DNA from: JAFGBI01 sp964480725
Lineage (GTDB): Bacteria; Myxococcota_A; Polyangia; Polyangiales; Polyangiaceae
Assembly (NCBI GenBank): GCA_964480725.1
Contig: CAYZQO010000001.1
Location: 1 to 64,000 of the forward strand
Length of the DNA: 64,000 bases
Direction: 5' to 3'
Numbering within the stretch: the first letter of the stretch is position 1; each line of letters starts with the position of its first letter. Made by a program: the position numbers and the translations under genes. Below are positions 43,066 through 51,297 of this stretch, in pieces. The notes below the pieces were generated by a model. The model did no database searches. It worked only from the letters and a program-made list of their open reading frames with translations, and was not told the DNA's origin.

Positions 43066-44280
43066 TCACTCCACGGCGAACGCGCGGCTCACGACCGGGA
43101 TCGGTCCGCGGCTGCACCCCGCCTCGCTCAGCGCCTCACCGGGGGTGCAACCGACCGAGTACCCACCGGTGAAACGATAGGTGCCGGCCTCGACGATCGC
43201 CGCGTGCGGCTCGACATAACGCGCCCCGGGCCGCACCTCGACCGCGACCCCCTCCCAGGCGCAGATCACCATCGGGCCGATGTACTCCCAGGCGTCGCCG
43301 TTCTGCTGTTCGAGCGCCACCGTGCCGCAGCCGGGCAGGAAGATGCTCTCGTCGGTGGGGTTCTCCCAGCGCGGATCGATCTGCTCCTCCGGAGCGTAGA
43401 CGTCGCGGTCGATCTCGATCCGCGGGAGGCACTCGGCGAAGGCCGTCAGGGGGCAGCAGAAGCGCTGGATCCCGGTGGCGAGGTCCACGCAGCCCAGGTC
43501 GAGCATGGCCTGGTGGTCGTAGTCACCTCCGCACTCCCACACGATCCCATCCTCGTCGCACTCCCTCGTCGGCGTGCAGCCGATATCGCAGGAGGCCGGC
43601 AAGCCGCCCACGCCGCCCGCGCCCGCGCCACCGGGCCCGACACCGCCCGTGCTCGCGCCGCCCACGCTCGCGCCGCCGGGCCCGACACCGCCCGTGCTCG
43701 CGCCGCCCGCGCCACCGGGTCCAATGCCGCCCGTGCCCGCGCCGCCGGTCCCGCACACGATGGAGTCGAAGGTGCCCTCGGGGCAGGGGCAGCAGCCGTT
43801 ATTGAACGGCTCGTCGCCACACTCCTCGACGCACTCGTAGGGGCGGACGCAATCCACCTGCTCGCAGTCGAGGCCGCCGGTGCCGCCCGCGGGAGCGCCT
43901 CCCGCCGGCGATCCCCCCGCCGGGGCACCGCCTGCCGGGGAGCCTCCCGCCGGCGATCCCCCTGCCGGGGCGCCGCCTGCCGGCGCTCCTCCACCCGGAG
44001 ATCCCCCCACGGGGGCGCCGCCCGTCGCGCGCCCGCCCGTCACCGCACCGCCCTCGCTCACGGCGCCAGCCTCGCTCTCGTTACCCGCCTCGTTCGCGCC
44101 GCCCGTCGCGCGCCCGCCGCTCGCGGGGCCGCCGCCCGTCTCGCCGCCACCCGTCTCGGGACCGCCCCTGGTCGCGTCCGAGTCGGGGCCGTCGTCTTCG
44201 CCGCAAGCCACGACGCCGATCGACGCGACGAGCGCGAGGGTGAGCGAGGGCCAGATCCTCCGGGTAACGTGGTGGCGCAT
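43066..44280 (-). CDS. Lipoprotein with Gly/Pro/Ala linkers, unknown function
   Basis: ATG 44280 follows GGAAGGGAG and starts a lipoprotein signal (SLTLALVASIGVVAC). Long low-complexity linkers (GGATGG, then GGSPAGGAPAGG units) surround a small Cys domain (CEQVDCVRPYECVEECGDEP, NNGCCPCPEGTF). The C-terminal 190 residues form a second Cys-containing domain (CDIGCTPTRECDEDGIVW, WENPTDESIFLPGCGTVAL, DAWEYIGPMVICAWEGVAV, TYRFTGGYSVGC) that looks like an immunoglobulin-type sandwich. It should be surface-exposed. No enzyme motif seen. Confidence 0.78.
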   Translation of the reverse strand: MRHHVTRRIWPSLTLALVASIGVVACGEDDGPDSDATRGGPETGGGETGGGPASGGRATGGANEAGNESEAGAVSEGGAVTGGRATGGAPVGGSPGGGAPAGGAPAGGSPAGGSPAGGAPAGGSPAGGAPAGGTGGLDCEQVDCVRPYECVEECGDEPFNNGCCPCPEGTFDSIVCGTGGAGTGGIGPGGAGGASTGGVGPGGASVGGASTGGVGPGGAGAGGVGGLPASCDIGCTPTRECDEDGIVWECGGDYDHQAMLDLGCVDLATGIQRFCCPLTAFAECLPRIEIDRDVYAPEEQIDPRWENPTDESIFLPGCGTVALEQQNGDAWEYIGPMVICAWEGVAVEVRPGARYVEPHAAIVEAGTYRFTGGYSVGCTPGEALSEAGCSRGPIPVVSRAFAVE

Positions 44281-44389
44281 CGCAAGACTCCCTTCCCCTG
44301 CCGCTGCCTCGATTATGCGCGCTCGGTGGCCGTTGCGCCCCTCCCGATCCGGGGGTGGAAAGTGGAGATCCCATCGCGCCGCCGCGACC

Positions 44390-44920
44390 GAATCGGATCG
44401 GTGCGCGGACGACGAGGGGCTGCACAACATCCAGTCCATCGACGAGCTCGTGATCCAGGCCAACGACGGCCTGGCCGATCTCCGTGGGCTTCGGGGACTC
44501 GCCTCGCTGTCCGGTTTCCAGGTCAACCAGAACCCCCTGCTCCGCGATTTCTCGGGGCTCGAAGGGCTCCCGTGGATCGGCGACCTGGGGCTGTCCGTCA
44601 CCGGCAACGCGGCCCTGGTAGACTTCACGGGGCTCGGCAGCGTCACTTCCATCGGCAATTCCTGCTACGTCTCCGGCAACTCCAGCCTGACATCCTTCAC
44701 CGGGCTCGAGGCGCTCACGCGCTTCGCCTGGTCGCTGACCATCTCCAACCACCCCGCGCTCACCGGCCTCGAGGCGCTCTCCGGGGTGACGGAGATCCGG
44801 GCCGCCGTCACCATCTCCGACAACCCCCTGCTGCCCTCCTGCGCCATCGACGCCTGGCTCGCCCCGCTCGGCGCCACCTGCACCTGCTCCGGCAACGACG
44901 ACGCCGCCACCTGCGGATGA
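44390..44920 (+). pseudogene. 5'-truncated leucine-rich / receptor-L-like protein
   Basis: The frame contains about five 24-residue repeats of the receptor-L/LRR kind: LADLRGLRGLASLSGFQVNQ, LLRDFSGLEGLPWIGDLGLS, ALVDFTGLGSVTSIGNSCYV, SLTSFTGLEALTRFAWSLTI, ALTGLEALSGVTEIRAAVTI. It ends CAIDAWLAPLGATCTCSGND and a TGA at 44918-44920. Homologues have a signal peptide or lipobox, but here the frame upstream of 44390 runs into the antisense of the lipoprotein leader with no start, so the 5' end is missing. Confidence 0.6.
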
Positions 44921-44947
44921 GGGGCGGGCGCGGGAATCGGGCGTAGA

Positions 44948-46699
44948 ATGGTCGGGATGGCGTCCGATACTAGGCAACCTGGGCGTGTCGTCTTCGTCGG
45001 GCTGCTGGCCGCCGGCCTCGCAAGCGGCGCTTGCCGCGGCAGGGTGACCTCGGACAGGGACGACGACGGGCGCGGCGAGGCGGGGACGCGCACGATGGGG
45101 GGCGCCCTCGCTGGAGGCGGCGCCGCGGGGACGGACGGTCAGGAAGGTTCGTCAGGAGCCGCTCCACCGGTGGGCGGTGCGGTGACAGGTGGTGGGCTCG
45201 CGACGGGCGGCGCGGGCGCGACGGGCGGCGCGGGCGCGGGCGCCGCTCCATCCACGGCCGGTGCCGGCCCGGGCGCCGCAGGGGCGGCCGGCGGCGACGA
45301 GACGATGCCCGGCGGCACGGCGGGCGCCGCGGGGGCGGCCGGTCGCGGGGACGCCCCCGCGACCGCTGGCGCCGGCGCCGCGATCGGATCCGCGGGAGCG
45401 GCCGGCCACGTCGAGCAAGCGGGCGGCGGAGCCGCGGGCAGCGCGGCGACCGGTGGCGATGGCGGCGCCTCGACGTACGAGGCCTTGCGAGGCCATTACC
45501 TGCTCACCATCGCCCACCCACCCGCGGTGTCGGGCTGCGTTGCGTCGGTGACGGCCGCCGACCTGCCCCTTGACCTCGCGCCCCCGCGCGCGAGCGAGAT
45601 CGACGCGCTCATCGACCTCGTCACGGTGGCGACGAGCCCGCTCGCTCCCGACGAGCTCGTCTTCCCCGCGCAGTACTCGACCACCGGTGCGCTGCACCGC
45701 CCCGAGCTCCGACTGCGCGTCCGGGATCGGTCGCTCGCCGGTGACGGGATCGTCCTGGTCCCCTACGACTGCGGACCCGAAGAGACGGAGGTCCGGGAGG
45801 TTCCCGTCACGGTGCTGCGCGAGGACGACACCCCTCACCTCTTGCCGCGCCACAGCTTCCCGGGCCCCGCCGTCCCCGCGGGCGGGCTCTTCACCTTCGC
45901 TGCGGATCAGGGGCTCGACTTGCCCACCCCCGCGGGCACGGTCTGGGACACCCACCTGCGCTTTGGCGAGCACGGCGCCGAGCTCCTGACCGCCTTGGAC
46001 GGGACGACGGGGGAGCCCCTCCCCGTCGAGTGGCAGGGCTGGCCCTGGGGGCCGGCGGCGGCGCTGGGCTTCGCGGATTTCACCGCGGTCGTGGGTCGAC
46101 GGGTGGCCTTCGAGCTCGAGCGGGAGCTGGTGAGCTTCGCGGGGTTCGAGGCGGTGCTGACGGACCGCGGCTTCACGGTGGTGTCCTCGGGGCTCCCCGC
46201 GAACCTCATCGACTTCGACGCGGGGCCCCATGAGGGCGCGCACGGCGCCGTGAACTACCACGGGCCCGGCGCAGCGGACTCCCCCTGCGAGGCGGGCGGC
46301 TGCCTCGAGCTCGGCGGGCCCTTGACGGCCTGCGCCGACTGGGACGAGCGCGGCCCCGCGGCGATGCTCGCCTTCCGCCTGGCAACGATCTCGAACCAGC
46401 ACCAGGTCCGGTACCGCGTCCGCTACCAGAGCTCGGCGGAATCGGCGCCCGCGCTCTGGTGGTGGGAGCAGTCGGCCTGCAGCGAGGACCCATTCCGGGC
46501 CGTCGACGGCCTCTCGGCACTGCCCGAGCCGGACGGGCCCTTCACCCACGCCTCCGACTGGCTCGACGTCGACCGTCCCTTCTGCATGGGGCCGGAAACC
46601 GACAAGGGCATGGCGATCGCGCTCGGCTGCACCGACGCGGATCCCGCGCCCGCGGTGCGCCTCCTGGTCGAGCGTGTCGAGGTGGTCGCCGCGGAGTAG
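44948..46699 (+). CDS. Large lipoprotein of unknown function (intact paralogue)
   Basis: ATG 44948 starts a lipoprotein signal (VVFVGLLAAGLASGAC). About 120 residues of Gly/Ala/Thr linker follow. The remaining 400 residues are a globular domain with HYLLTIAHPPAVSGCVASVT, YSTTGALHRPELRLRVRD, VPYDCGPEETEVREV, ALGFADFTAVVGRRVAFELE and LWWWEQSACSEDPFRAVDGL. I do not recognise it. A truncated paralogue with the same leader and signal region lies at 58049. It is probably secreted and surface-bound. Confidence 0.75.
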   Translation: MVGMASDTRQPGRVVFVGLLAAGLASGACRGRVTSDRDDDGRGEAGTRTMGGALAGGGAAGTDGQEGSSGAAPPVGGAVTGGGLATGGAGATGGAGAGAAPSTAGAGPGAAGAAGGDETMPGGTAGAAGAAGRGDAPATAGAGAAIGSAGAAGHVEQAGGGAAGSAATGGDGGASTYEALRGHYLLTIAHPPAVSGCVASVTAADLPLDLAPPRASEIDALIDLVTVATSPLAPDELVFPAQYSTTGALHRPELRLRVRDRSLAGDGIVLVPYDCGPEETEVREVPVTVLREDDTPHLLPRHSFPGPAVPAGGLFTFAADQGLDLPTPAGTVWDTHLRFGEHGAELLTALDGTTGEPLPVEWQGWPWGPAAALGFADFTAVVGRRVAFELERELVSFAGFEAVLTDRGFTVVSSGLPANLIDFDAGPHEGAHGAVNYHGPGAADSPCEAGGCLELGGPLTACADWDERGPAAMLAFRLATISNQHQVRYRVRYQSSAESAPALWWWEQSACSEDPFRAVDGLSALPEPDGPFTHASDWLDVDRPFCMGPETDKGMAIALGCTDADPAPAVRLLVERVEVVAAE

Positions 46700-46968
46700 C
46701 CGCGAGGAGACGTCGATCGACTCGTCGAGGTGAACCGCGAGCGTCCGCGCCGAGGTGTGCTCGTCCGTCCAGAGCTCCCGCGTGGCGCAGCGCTCGAACG
46801 GCAGGGCTCGCCGAAGGATCTCCTGGAGCCGCTCGAACCCCCTCGATCCCGGGCCCTCAGCGGAGGCAGGGTCGCGGTCGCCGGCGCGCGACGCTTGCCC
46901 AGCCGGTCACTATGCGATACTGGATTCCCGAAACCTATGTCGCATGAAGAAGAGCTCCGGACGGCGCC
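46700..46968. other. Intergenic region with a possible minus-strand fragment
   Basis: On the minus strand about 46710-46870 reads RGFERLQEILRRALPFERCA then TRELWTDEHTSARTLAVHLD and ESIDVSSR, a convincing stretch of protein sequence without a start or stop of its own. I cannot name it; a methyltransferase N-terminus is one guess. It is most likely a relic. The promoter of the MFS gene should lie in the right part. Confidence 0.35.
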
Positions 46969-48144
46969 GTGGGGCCGTTGGTGAGGTCGACGCGAGGCCT
47001 GGCCACGCTGGCGGCCGCCGTCGGGACCCACCTCGTCCTCGGCAGCGTCTACGCCTGGAGCGTCTACGAGCCCGCGCTGAGGGCTCAGCACGGCTTCTCA
47101 CGGCTCGCCGCGCAGGCGGCCTTCGGCACCACCATCGCGTCCTTCGCCCTGTCCATGCTGGTCGCCGGACGGCTGCTGGAAACCTTCGGCGCGCGGACGC
47201 TGCTGCGCGTGGCGGCCCTCGTCTACTCGGTCGGTCACCTGCTGGCAGCCGGCCTGGGCGCCGGCGTGGCGGCGACGATCCTGGGCATCGGCGTCATTGG
47301 CGGCGCGGGGATCGGGGTCGGCTACGTCTCCGCGCTCACCGCAGCGGTAACGGCCGCTCCCGCGCGGCGCGGGCTGATCACCGGCCTGGTCACGGGCGGG
47401 TTCGCGGCCGGCAGCGCGGTCGCGGCCCCCGTCGTCACCTCGTGGCTGGCGCGAGGGTGCTCGGTCCCCGCGGCGTTCGCCGCCCAGGGGGCGCTGGGCC
47501 TGGTGGGGCTGTGGTTGGCCAGTCTTTGGGTCGGCGCTCGGTCGGCCCAGCCTGCGCCGGCGACGCCGGCGCGAGTGCCGCGAGCGAGCGGCCGGTTCTT
47601 GGCCTGGAGCGCGGGCGGCATGTTCGGCTCTAGCTTCGCCGGTCTGACGGTCATCGGCGGTCTCGCCTCGCTGGCGACCGGCAGCGGTGAAGGCCCGGTC
47701 CTCGGCGCGGCCATGGTGGTCGCCTTTGCGGTCGGCAACACACTGGGACGGCCGATCTGGGGGGCCCTGTTCGACCGCTTCGATCGGATCACCGCCCCCG
47801 CCGCGCTCGGCGGGCTGGGCCTCGCCATCCTGGCGCTGGCATCGTCGCCCTCCCGCCCGGGGGTGCTGCTCGGGGGCGCCCTCGCCGTCGGCTTCTGCTT
47901 CGCCGCGGGGTTCGTGGTCTACGCGGCCAACACGGTGCGACGCCTCGGCCCGGCGAGCATGGCCCGCGTCTACCCGGTGGTCTTCCTCGCCTACGGCCTC
48001 GCCGCGCTGGTCGGGCCACCCATCGGCGGCGCCCTGCGCGACTGGTCCGGAGCGCCCGCCGGGGCGCTGCTCACCGCCGCCGTGGTGGCGCTCGCGACGG
48101 GGACGGCGCTGTTCGTAAAGGGGCGAGCGGGAAACCAGCCCTAG
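46969..48144 (+). CDS. OFA-family major facilitator transporter
   Basis: A 391-residue protein with 12 hydrophobic segments. The first helix carries GTHLVLGSVYAWSVYEPALR, the signature of the oxalate/formate antiporter family, followed by GFSRLAAQAAFGTTIASFAL and AGRLLETFGARTLL (the MFS loop 2-3 motif). It should move a small organic anion across the inner membrane; the substrate cannot be fixed. Starts GTG 46969 or GTG 46981 are both possible; a few residues precede the first helix in either case. The convergent DUF4914 gene ends 30 bp away. Confidence 0.87.
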   Translation: MGPLVRSTRGLATLAAAVGTHLVLGSVYAWSVYEPALRAQHGFSRLAAQAAFGTTIASFALSMLVAGRLLETFGARTLLRVAALVYSVGHLLAAGLGAGVAATILGIGVIGGAGIGVGYVSALTAAVTAAPARRGLITGLVTGGFAAGSAVAAPVVTSWLARGCSVPAAFAAQGALGLVGLWLASLWVGARSAQPAPATPARVPRASGRFLAWSAGGMFGSSFAGLTVIGGLASLATGSGEGPVLGAAMVVAFAVGNTLGRPIWGALFDRFDRITAPAALGGLGLAILALASSPSRPGVLLGGALAVGFCFAAGFVVYAANTVRRLGPASMARVYPVVFLAYGLAALVGPPIGGALRDWSGAPAGALLTAAVVALATGTALFVKGRAGNQP

Positions 48145-48174
48145 AGCACCGCCACCCGGGCGCGACCGCGGGCT

Positions 48175-50085
48175 TCAGCCCAGGATCCCCTCGAGCTCGC
48201 CCACGCCGCCGTGGTCCTGACACCAGGAGATGATGCGGCGACCCAGGGGGTCGAGATCGCTCGAGGCGCCGAGCTCCGCGAGCTCCGACTGGAAGAACCG
48301 CGCCAGCACCTCCGCGCCCTGGTCGTAGGCCTCCGTCCCGACCTCCGGCTGGGTTTCCACCTGGAGGAACCAGTGAGGGATCGGGACGCCCTCGATCTGC
48401 ACCGAGGTCGGGCAGTATCCGAGCAGAGAGCTGCGCGCCGCCACTAGCTGGTCGGGTCGAAACTTCACTCCGCCCCGACGCGCCAGGAATTCTCGCGCCA
48501 GCCATTGGGGCATGAACCCGACCTGCCACGACCCGACGTGCTGGTTGGGGATCAGGACGTACCGCGTCCGGGGGCTCTCCCGGATCTGCGAGAGCAGGAG
48601 GTTCGCGAGCGCCACCCTGCGTCCGGTGGCGAAGGGCCAGAAGGAGCCGATGCCTTCGCTCCGTAGCCCCTCCTCGGAGACGATGCTCGGGTTGTCGTGA
48701 CCCCGAGGGGCGACGAGTCGCCAGAGCCAGGCGAGCGGCGCCGGCAAGACGTGGAAGAGGCCCAGGATACCGTAGCTCGGGGCGTCGGCGGTGCAGGGCG
48801 GCGCGCGGACGCCGAAGCTTCGCACGTCGACCTCCACCTCGCCGTTCAGGACGTTGGGCACCAGCTCGCGCGGTAGGATTACGCGCGGGTTGGGGCACCG
48901 ACGGCCGGGCGCGTCCTCCTGGTGCTCCCAGATGAGGCAGGTCGCGCCGGGCACGGCCCACAGGTTGAGGAAGACGAGGGGTCGAGCGGGACTGACCGTG
49001 ACCCGCTCGAGCTCGTGGTCCGTCCCGTACGCCTGGATGTGGTTCACTCGGACGAACCAGCCGTCCTCGGCGTCGCGGACCACGAGCTTGTCGCTGCCCG
49101 CCTGCATCGCCGGGTGGCAGAGCGCCATGTCGTCGGTCACCGGCCGGAGCGCGCAGGCCTGGGGGATCGCGATCATGCGGACCTCCCCCGTGACGAGGTT
49201 CTTCCCCAGCTGCAGGCGCCCGTCGGGCTCCCGGTGGGCGTACTCGAGCATCTCGCTCTTGCCGCCACCGCTCGCGCCCTCGTGCAGGATGGTGAGGGTG
49301 TTGTCGTACGGGGTGACGACCTGAACCGTCGAGCCATGCACCGTGAGCCACCCCTCGCTCTCGCCGATGTTGAGCAGCACACCGTACACCCCCTTCTTCG
49401 CGCTGGGGCCCGGGTAGAGGTTGAGCGAGAATACCTCGTGCAGAGCGGGCGTGCGGTTGTGCACCACCACCTGGCGGCCGACGCAGTGGGTGTGACGGAA
49501 GGGCGGCGCGACCAGGATGGCGGCACGGGGCTGCCACTCGCTCTGATCGGTGATGGGCTCGAAGACAGGGCGCTGGAGGTCGGCGAGCCCCATCGCGAAG
49601 AAGGCCGCCTCGGCCGGGCAGACCAGGACGGCCGAGAACCGTAGGGCCTCACCACCGACCCAGAACGGGAGAACCACAAGCCGTTGCCGGGCGAGCCAAC
49701 CCAGCACCTCCGCCCGGAGATCCGAGAACGGGGTGCCGAAGCGGTCCCCGAAGCGCGGCTGATCCGTGGGCCCGGCGTCCCCGACGACCAGCGAGTCGGG
49801 ATCGCGGCGGCGCATGTACGGGTCGGGATAGTTGACCGCAACCCCGTTGCGCACCCGCACCACCTCGGCCTCGACGACGGGTTGACCGTCGGGCAGGTCG
49901 AACACGACCTGGTGCCGGCCGCACCCCTCTTCCCCGAGGGCCAGCGCCACGAGGTGCTCACGCCCGGTGGGGTGGATGACCTCCGGCGCGCGCGAAACCG
50001 CCGCGCCGATCTCGGGCGCCACCCGGGCCAGGGCCTGCAGGAGCGCTGCGGGCGACGGGGATCGAGCGTTCGACGGGGCGTGCAT
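48175..50085 (-). CDS. DUF4914 (PEP-carboxykinase-like) protein
   Basis: A 636-residue protein from ATG 50085 (AGAGGA six bases upstream). It contains a P-loop (LHEGASGGGKSEMLEYAHRE) as in ATP-dependent PEP carboxykinases, plus GTPFSDLRAEVLGWLARQ, AMGLADLQRPVFEPITDQSE and HVGSWQVGFMPQWLAREF. The length and motif order fit the DUF4914 family, whose members are related to PEPCK but whose reaction is not established to my knowledge. A small winged-helix regulator is encoded divergently 355 bp upstream, with a palindrome between them, suggesting local control. Confidence 0.82.
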   Translation of the reverse strand: MHAPSNARSPSPAALLQALARVAPEIGAAVSRAPEVIHPTGREHLVALALGEEGCGRHQVVFDLPDGQPVVEAEVVRVRNGVAVNYPDPYMRRRDPDSLVVGDAGPTDQPRFGDRFGTPFSDLRAEVLGWLARQRLVVLPFWVGGEALRFSAVLVCPAEAAFFAMGLADLQRPVFEPITDQSEWQPRAAILVAPPFRHTHCVGRQVVVHNRTPALHEVFSLNLYPGPSAKKGVYGVLLNIGESEGWLTVHGSTVQVVTPYDNTLTILHEGASGGGKSEMLEYAHREPDGRLQLGKNLVTGEVRMIAIPQACALRPVTDDMALCHPAMQAGSDKLVVRDAEDGWFVRVNHIQAYGTDHELERVTVSPARPLVFLNLWAVPGATCLIWEHQEDAPGRRCPNPRVILPRELVPNVLNGEVEVDVRSFGVRAPPCTADAPSYGILGLFHVLPAPLAWLWRLVAPRGHDNPSIVSEEGLRSEGIGSFWPFATGRRVALANLLLSQIRESPRTRYVLIPNQHVGSWQVGFMPQWLAREFLARRGGVKFRPDQLVAARSSLLGYCPTSVQIEGVPIPHWFLQVETQPEVGTEAYDQGAEVLARFFQSELAELGASSDLDPLGRRIISWCQDHGGVGELEGILG

Positions 50086-50440
50086 GGGGATCCTCTTCGG
50101 TGAGGGGCTCCGCCCCCGAACCGGACGACGCTTGGCGCTCATCCAGGGGCGCGGGGGCGCGGCAGCGTCTCGCAATATGCGACTAGGGTTTCGTGTAACC
50201 TGGATCGTTGGTGGGCGCAACGCGTTTTCGGGTGAACGGCTCGCCGGGGGCTCGCCAGCGGGCTCGACGGCTTGCCACCACGGCCGGCTGGTGCGATGGA
50301 CGAAGGGTGATCTTGCCGGAGCGCAGCGCCGCCGTGCCACGACCCCCGGCCCCCCCTGCGCGGGTCCACGACTCGACGGAGCCGCGGTGGAGCCGTAGCC
50401 AACCCGGTCGCGCCGACCACGATCAGCGAGGGGAAACGGC
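50086..50440. promoter_or_regulatory. Divergent promoter region with a 5-3-5 palindrome
   Basis: Between the DUF4914 gene and the divergent regulator. The perfect palindrome TCGCA-ATA-TGCGA at 50170-50182 could be a binding site for the neighbouring winged-helix protein. On the minus strand TTACAC lies 15 bases upstream of TATTGC, which overlaps this palindrome, so a promoter for the DUF4914 gene may be controlled there. The rest (50190-50440) has no gene. Confidence 0.4.
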
Positions 50441-50809
50441 ATGACCGGATCACGGACGGTGCGGCGCCCCGCGGCGCCCAAGCCGCGAAGCTCGCGGACC
50501 GCCCCCGAGCCAGACGCGCCCGGCTGGACTTTCCTGACCAACCACGCACACGTGCTCCTGTGCATCGCGAAGCAGCCGTCGGCCACCATGCGCGACGTGG
50601 CGACGCAAGTGGGGATCACCGAGCGCGCGGTGCAGCGGATCGTCGCCGACCTCGAAGCCGCTGGGTACCTCGAGCGCCGCCGGGCGGGACGCTGCAATCG
50701 TTATCGGGTGAAGGAGCAGATGCCGCTCCGTCACTCCCTCGAGCAGCACGAAGAGGTTTCGTCGCTCCTGGCCTTGGCCCGCGGCGGCCAGGCGGGCGGC
50801 GGTCGCTGA
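50441..50809 (+). CDS. Winged-helix transcriptional regulator (MarR/ArsR-like)
   Basis: ATG 50441 gives 122 residues. After a Pro/Arg-rich tail, a single winged-helix domain is clear: TFLTNHAHVLLCIAKQPSAT, the recognition part MRDVATQVGITERAVQRIVA and the wing LEAAGYLERRRAGRCNRYRV. The domain fits ArsR/MarR-like regulators that act as dimers. No ligand-binding domain or metal Cys. It is divergent from the DUF4914 gene and is its most likely regulator. Confidence 0.85.
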   Translation: MTGSRTVRRPAAPKPRSSRTAPEPDAPGWTFLTNHAHVLLCIAKQPSATMRDVATQVGITERAVQRIVADLEAAGYLERRRAGRCNRYRVKEQMPLRHSLEQHEEVSSLLALARGGQAGGGR

Positions 50810-51297
50810 CGAGCGCCCCGGCCCCTGTTGGGCCTGACGCCTCCCGCGGCGGCGCCGACGCCCAGCGGGCGGCGGCCCCCCCCGCTCCAGTCCGGGAGGG
50901 GGCCGGAGCCGAGGGGCGGCCGCCGAGTGGCGGTTCCCGTAGCAGACGGGTCGAGTCCGGCCGTTACGGCGACCCGCTTCGGTCCTCGTCCGCCCCCAGC
51001 CCCGCGAATACGCGAGGGAAATGGGCGTTGGCAGGCCCTCCCGGGGGCGTCGCGACCTCTCATTTAGAGCCCAAGCTCTCGTCCCGGACCAACGGCGACC
51101 CTCCCTCTCATCGGGCCGATGACCTCGCCTGGGCGGCGTCCCGCGACCGACCCGCGTCATGACAGTTGCTTCCGTTGGGAAAGAGGCTCTCCATAACGGG
51201 GTCAGTGTCGGTCGGGGTGCGTGCCCGGCGGCGTCGCGCGCGTCCCAAAGACCGGCGGCGCTCGAGCGAGCGTTGCGAGCCACGCAGTGAGGACGAA
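50810..51297. other. Intergenic region, no gene seen
   Basis: Very GC-rich in the first 250 bp, with only Arg/Pro shadows. The last 150 bp are more mixed and hold the RBS-like GAGGACGAA before ATG 51298; the Cys-rich lipoprotein promoter should be here, though no clear -35/-10 pair is seen. Confidence 0.4.

Noticed and set aside
43880..44010. Repeated GGCGCTCC/CCGGCG units resembling an array
   Set aside because: They code for GGSPAGGAPAGG linker units of the lipoprotein on the minus strand.
48139..48151. CCTAGAGCACCG after the MFS stop codon, same as the 5' strand of the structured element's outer stem
   Set aside because: Only about 12 bases match, part of them the stop codon; no partner strand or first hairpin is found within 150 bp. 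Likely chance, though it again follows a membrane-protein gene.
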